From NCBI GenBank assembly GCA_009377605.1, contig WHTT01000024.1:1-64000 (forward strand): 64,000 nt of DNA, written 5' to 3'. The first letter of the stretch is position 1. Each line of letters opens with the position of its first letter. The DNA is from Luteitalea sp. GTDB lineage: Bacteria; Acidobacteriota; Vicinamibacteria; Vicinamibacterales; Vicinamibacteraceae. The translations under genes were made by a program, and so were the position numbers. This document shows, in pieces, positions 62,701-64,000 of the stretch. Under the pieces are notes generated by a model that saw nothing but the letters and a program-made list of their open reading frames with translations, made no database searches and was not told the origin of the DNA.

Positions 62701-63042
62701 CCGAACCTCGTGGGCGAGCCGAGCACCGGGATCGATCCGAAGGAGGATCGGTTCGCGTTCCTCAGCACGAGCGCGTACGAGGTGCAGACGCTCGACACGC
62801 CCGGTAACGCGCCGCGCAACTCGGCGTGGGGGCCGCGCTTCGCGAACGTCGACATCAGCCTGGTCAAGCGCTTCCGCCTGGACGATTCGCGGTACTTCGA
62901 CTTTCGCGCCGAGGCGTTCAACGTGCTGAACTCGACGCGCTTCCGTAATCCGGGCGGCGGGTTCGGTGGCTCGAGCTTCGGGATCATCAACGATGCCTAC
63001 GATCCGCGCGTGATTCAGATCGCGCTGCGGTTCGCCTTCTAA
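59797..63042 (+). CDS. Oar-like TonB-dependent receptor of the inositol-type locus
   Basis: The protein has 1081 residues, with GAGGAGGAA just upstream. It has a signal peptide (LVAMLLGAASLSFAQ), a carboxypeptidase-regulatory-like domain (LRVLVVDGTGSVLPGALVSV), a plug (RRYSDLALLAPGSSNS, HTQNNFVLDGFDNNQGTTNM, GEFKVQTNSFSAEFGRSAGA), a barrel, and a C-terminal aromatic ending VIQIALRFAF. With LacI-type operators on both sides of its promoter it is the probable outer-membrane importer of the locus, for inositol or an inositol conjugate such as phytate breakdown products. The substrate is inferred from context. Confidence 0.92.
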   Translation: MTATVGKHCALLVAMLLGAASLSFAQSDAGGLRVLVVDGTGSVLPGALVSVTSVATNVMDTNVSNSEGYAFFTPIPRGTYVVEVSLDGFQSVRVRDVSVDVQQDRLVRAALEVAQVSETLEVTAQAAPVQSEEGSLGQVIQGTVAVELPLAARRYSDLALLAPGSSNSTLNSEIRGPGWFTVNGTSHTQNNFVLDGFDNNQGTTNMQSLSSQVVQPSPDAIGEFKVQTNSFSAEFGRSAGAVVNVSLKSGTNARHGSGWYYNRSDALAANSWRANALDQAKDDLSWNQFGGTFGGPIIANRVFYFGHYEGFDSDKTNFFLTEVPTLAQRDGSFPFAVRDPVTGQDFAGNTIPQSRLDPLGAKLVDLYPEPNLPGRVVPGGRTVENYGVSRPQTESTHKFDIRNDYYVSSQDRLFVRYSFLQQDIFRGAIFAPPVDDGAEGRGSQYNRNQSLGTSWTRTIGATTVNELRFGYNRTYAAFEHETVGGMSGTEFGFEGIPPEMDATGGLPRIAVTNYESMGTGSWRPQYQLPQSFQILDVVTMARGSHALSAGVEFRHKQNEFVDVRRRNPEYSFTGFFTGDGIADMLLGWPQTLRMNNVMTAVQRQNALAGFLQDDWKVTPNFTLNLGVRYEYATPYWADEPYPNINIDVETGELVRATDDNRYLVDTDRNNIAPRLGFAYQVKPEQLVVRGGYGLFYGGEEFRGSGGNLVMNPPNMLSPAVTPVGNEPPPYLVSDPVPAHLATSWDPADSVRTSLQVRDPDQDAVTLHQWNVAVELRLPMASTIELAYVGNRGRNLAGTWQLNQVPFGVDGSVPENRPYPMWSGIEFYDTRARSQYDGLQAKFEHRFANGWYNLTSYSYGRAFSETGGFAASNSPQLLGDWRAEWAPDSQTPRHRLSVANIYQLPVGRGRAIGTDMGRVSDFLLGGWQISSLVTWQTGIPVNVTLASTGIDPATGEPYRFLDRNGGGLRPNLVGEPSTGIDPKEDRFAFLSTSAYEVQTLDTPGNAPRNSAWGPRFANVDISLVKRFRLDDSRYFDFRAEAFNVLNSTRFRNPGGGFGGSSFGIINDAYDPRVIQIALRFAF

Positions 63043-63084
63043 GCCTGGGATTAAGCAAGCACGCGCGTTCAGAGGAGGGCCACG

Positions 63085-64000
63085 ATGAGACACACATTGC
63101 AGCGCCGCGAGTTCCTGGGGCTCGCGGCCGCAACGGCGGCGGCCGCCGCGGGCGTGCCGCTCGGCGCGGTCGGCGAGCAGGCCGCGCAACCGGACCCGTC
63201 CGGCGGTGCGGGCCAGAAGTTCCGGATCGGACACAACCTCACGACCTACATCTCGGGCGGCCGCGGAACGGACGGCTTCTGGCGGGGTGTCGAGGAGATC
63301 GCCAGCCTTGGCGTGCACGGCACCGAGGCGGACGACAATCCCTCGAAGCTCACGGCCACCTACGGCGATCGGTCCAGCGAGGTGAAGGCGCGTCTCGCGA
63401 AGCACGACATGGCGCTCGTCGCGCTCTATCACACGCTGCCGGTCTCCGACCCGGCGAAGTACCAGGAGAACCTGGACAGCGGGATGCGCGTCGGCAAGTT
63501 CCTGAAGGCCGTTGGCGGCGATCTGATCAATCTCGCGGGCGGCGAGCGGCCGCAGCCGGATCCCACGGCGGAGTTCGCAGCGTTCGCAAAGCTGGCAAAC
63601 GAGCTGGGCAAACGGCTGCAGGAGGAGTACGGGCTACGCCTCGGGTACCACCCGCACCGTGGGCATCTCCTCGAGAACCGGGCGGACATCGACCGTGCGA
63701 TGGAGATGACCAACCCAAAGTACTTCTCGCTCTGCCCCGATACGGGACACCTGCTCGCGGGCGGCGCCGATCCGCTCGACGTCTTCAAGACGTACCGCTC
63801 CCGCATCATCTACATGCACTACAAGGACTTTGACCCAGACCTCGTGACGCCGCGGACGGCCGAGACGGGGCGCAAGGGCGGCTTTGTCGAGCTGGGAAAG
63901 GGCGTGATCGATTTCTCCGCGATCACGGCGCTGCTGTTGGACACGTCGTACGACGGGTGGGTGATGATCGAGCTCGATCGCGCGCCCGCCGCGGAGATCG
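63085..64000 (+). CDS. Tat-exported sugar isomerase/inosose dehydratase-like TIM barrel, cut by window edge
   Basis: It starts at 63085 behind AGAGGAGG and is open to the window end, so at least 305 residues are present. LQRREFLGLAAATAAAAAG is a twin-arginine signal. The barrel (FRIGHNLTTYISGGRGTDGF, LGYHPHRGHLLEN, FSLCPDTGHLLAGGADPLDV, IIYMHYKDFDPDLV) carries the acid and His metal ligands of the IolE/xylose-isomerase-like family. Next to iolD and iolB, an inosose dehydratase-type role is likely, but export to the periplasm is unusual for that step. It follows the receptor by 42 nt. Confidence 0.85.
   Translation, partial: MRHTLQRREFLGLAAATAAAAAGVPLGAVGEQAAQPDPSGGAGQKFRIGHNLTTYISGGRGTDGFWRGVEEIASLGVHGTEADDNPSKLTATYGDRSSEVKARLAKHDMALVALYHTLPVSDPAKYQENLDSGMRVGKFLKAVGGDLINLAGGERPQPDPTAEFAAFAKLANELGKRLQEEYGLRLGYHPHRGHLLENRADIDRAMEMTNPKYFSLCPDTGHLLAGGADPLDVFKTYRSRIIYMHYKDFDPDLVTPRTAETGRKGGFVELGKGVIDFSAITALLLDTSYDGWVMIELDRAPAAEI

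Noticed and set aside
1-64000. CRISPR array, tRNA or rRNA genes, insertion-sequence transposase
   Set aside because: None seen: no regularly spaced direct repeats, no cloverleaf-like sequences noticed, and no transposase or integrase domain in any frame read. A tRNA or covariance search would be decisive.

Overview
The window is high-GC bacterial DNA. It is most likely from an acidobacterium, perhaps of the Vicinamibacteria type. The pointers are MacB-like duplicated orphan permeases (ADOP), several very large Oar-like TonB-dependent receptors, PadR/HAAS regulators, a TonB receptor-TPR-TPR-CRTAC1 operon, and a palindromic intergenic repeat whose translation gives the AQAFRPA protein fragment. 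There is no rRNA, tRNA or ribosomal protein, so this placement is inference.

Layout. 1-4.7 kb: end of an ADOP permease, a HigBA-like toxin-antitoxin pair, a Dam / PD-(D/E)XK / winged-helix module with a cut third gene, and a membrane phospholipase-D-like protein. 5-12 kb: a small secreted protein, then a sugar-type catabolic run (PIG-L deacetylase, Gfo/Idh dehydrogenase, AraC remnant, TIM-barrel isomerase, NAD epimerase) and a PQQ-type propeller. 12-18 kb: broken genes (FAH hydrolase, response regulator, ABC permease) around an intact sugar dehydrogenase-CHRD fusion and a YtrA/ABC operon. 18-24 kb: full ADOP permease, PadR, frameshifted HAAS/RDD protein, and an AlbA_2 + ParA pair. 24-30 kb: an FG-GAP protein, its GntR regulator, a molybdenum hydroxylase subunit and an NTF2-like protein. 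The FG-GAP and hydroxylase transcription units start from promoters of identical geometry.

30-45 kb is mixed: HAD, Crp/Fnr and Nramp-like genes, then many truncated genes (toxin, thioredoxin reductase, TPR, MOSC, D-aminoacylase, TonB receptor, DUF5597 glycosidase). Between these lie intact rocD, N-acylamino acid racemase, a HEAT-repeat protein, an AbiEii pair, LysE and a methyltransferase. 45-53.4 kb is an intact TonB receptor-TPR-TPR-CRTAC1 operon. A Tat-type FAD oxidoreductase follows.

55-64 kb is an inositol-type catabolic locus: iolD, a LacI regulator, iolB, a TonB receptor and a Tat-exported sugar isomerase cut by the window edge. Five palindromes with the core AAGCGCTT lie in the control regions of this locus and nowhere else outside coding sequence that I found. 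Two pairs of them flank promoter-like sequences about 200 bp apart, which suggests LacI-type repression by DNA looping. About ten places in the window show one gene ending abruptly against a fragment of another, so the region is either heavily rearranged and eroding or partly mis-assembled.
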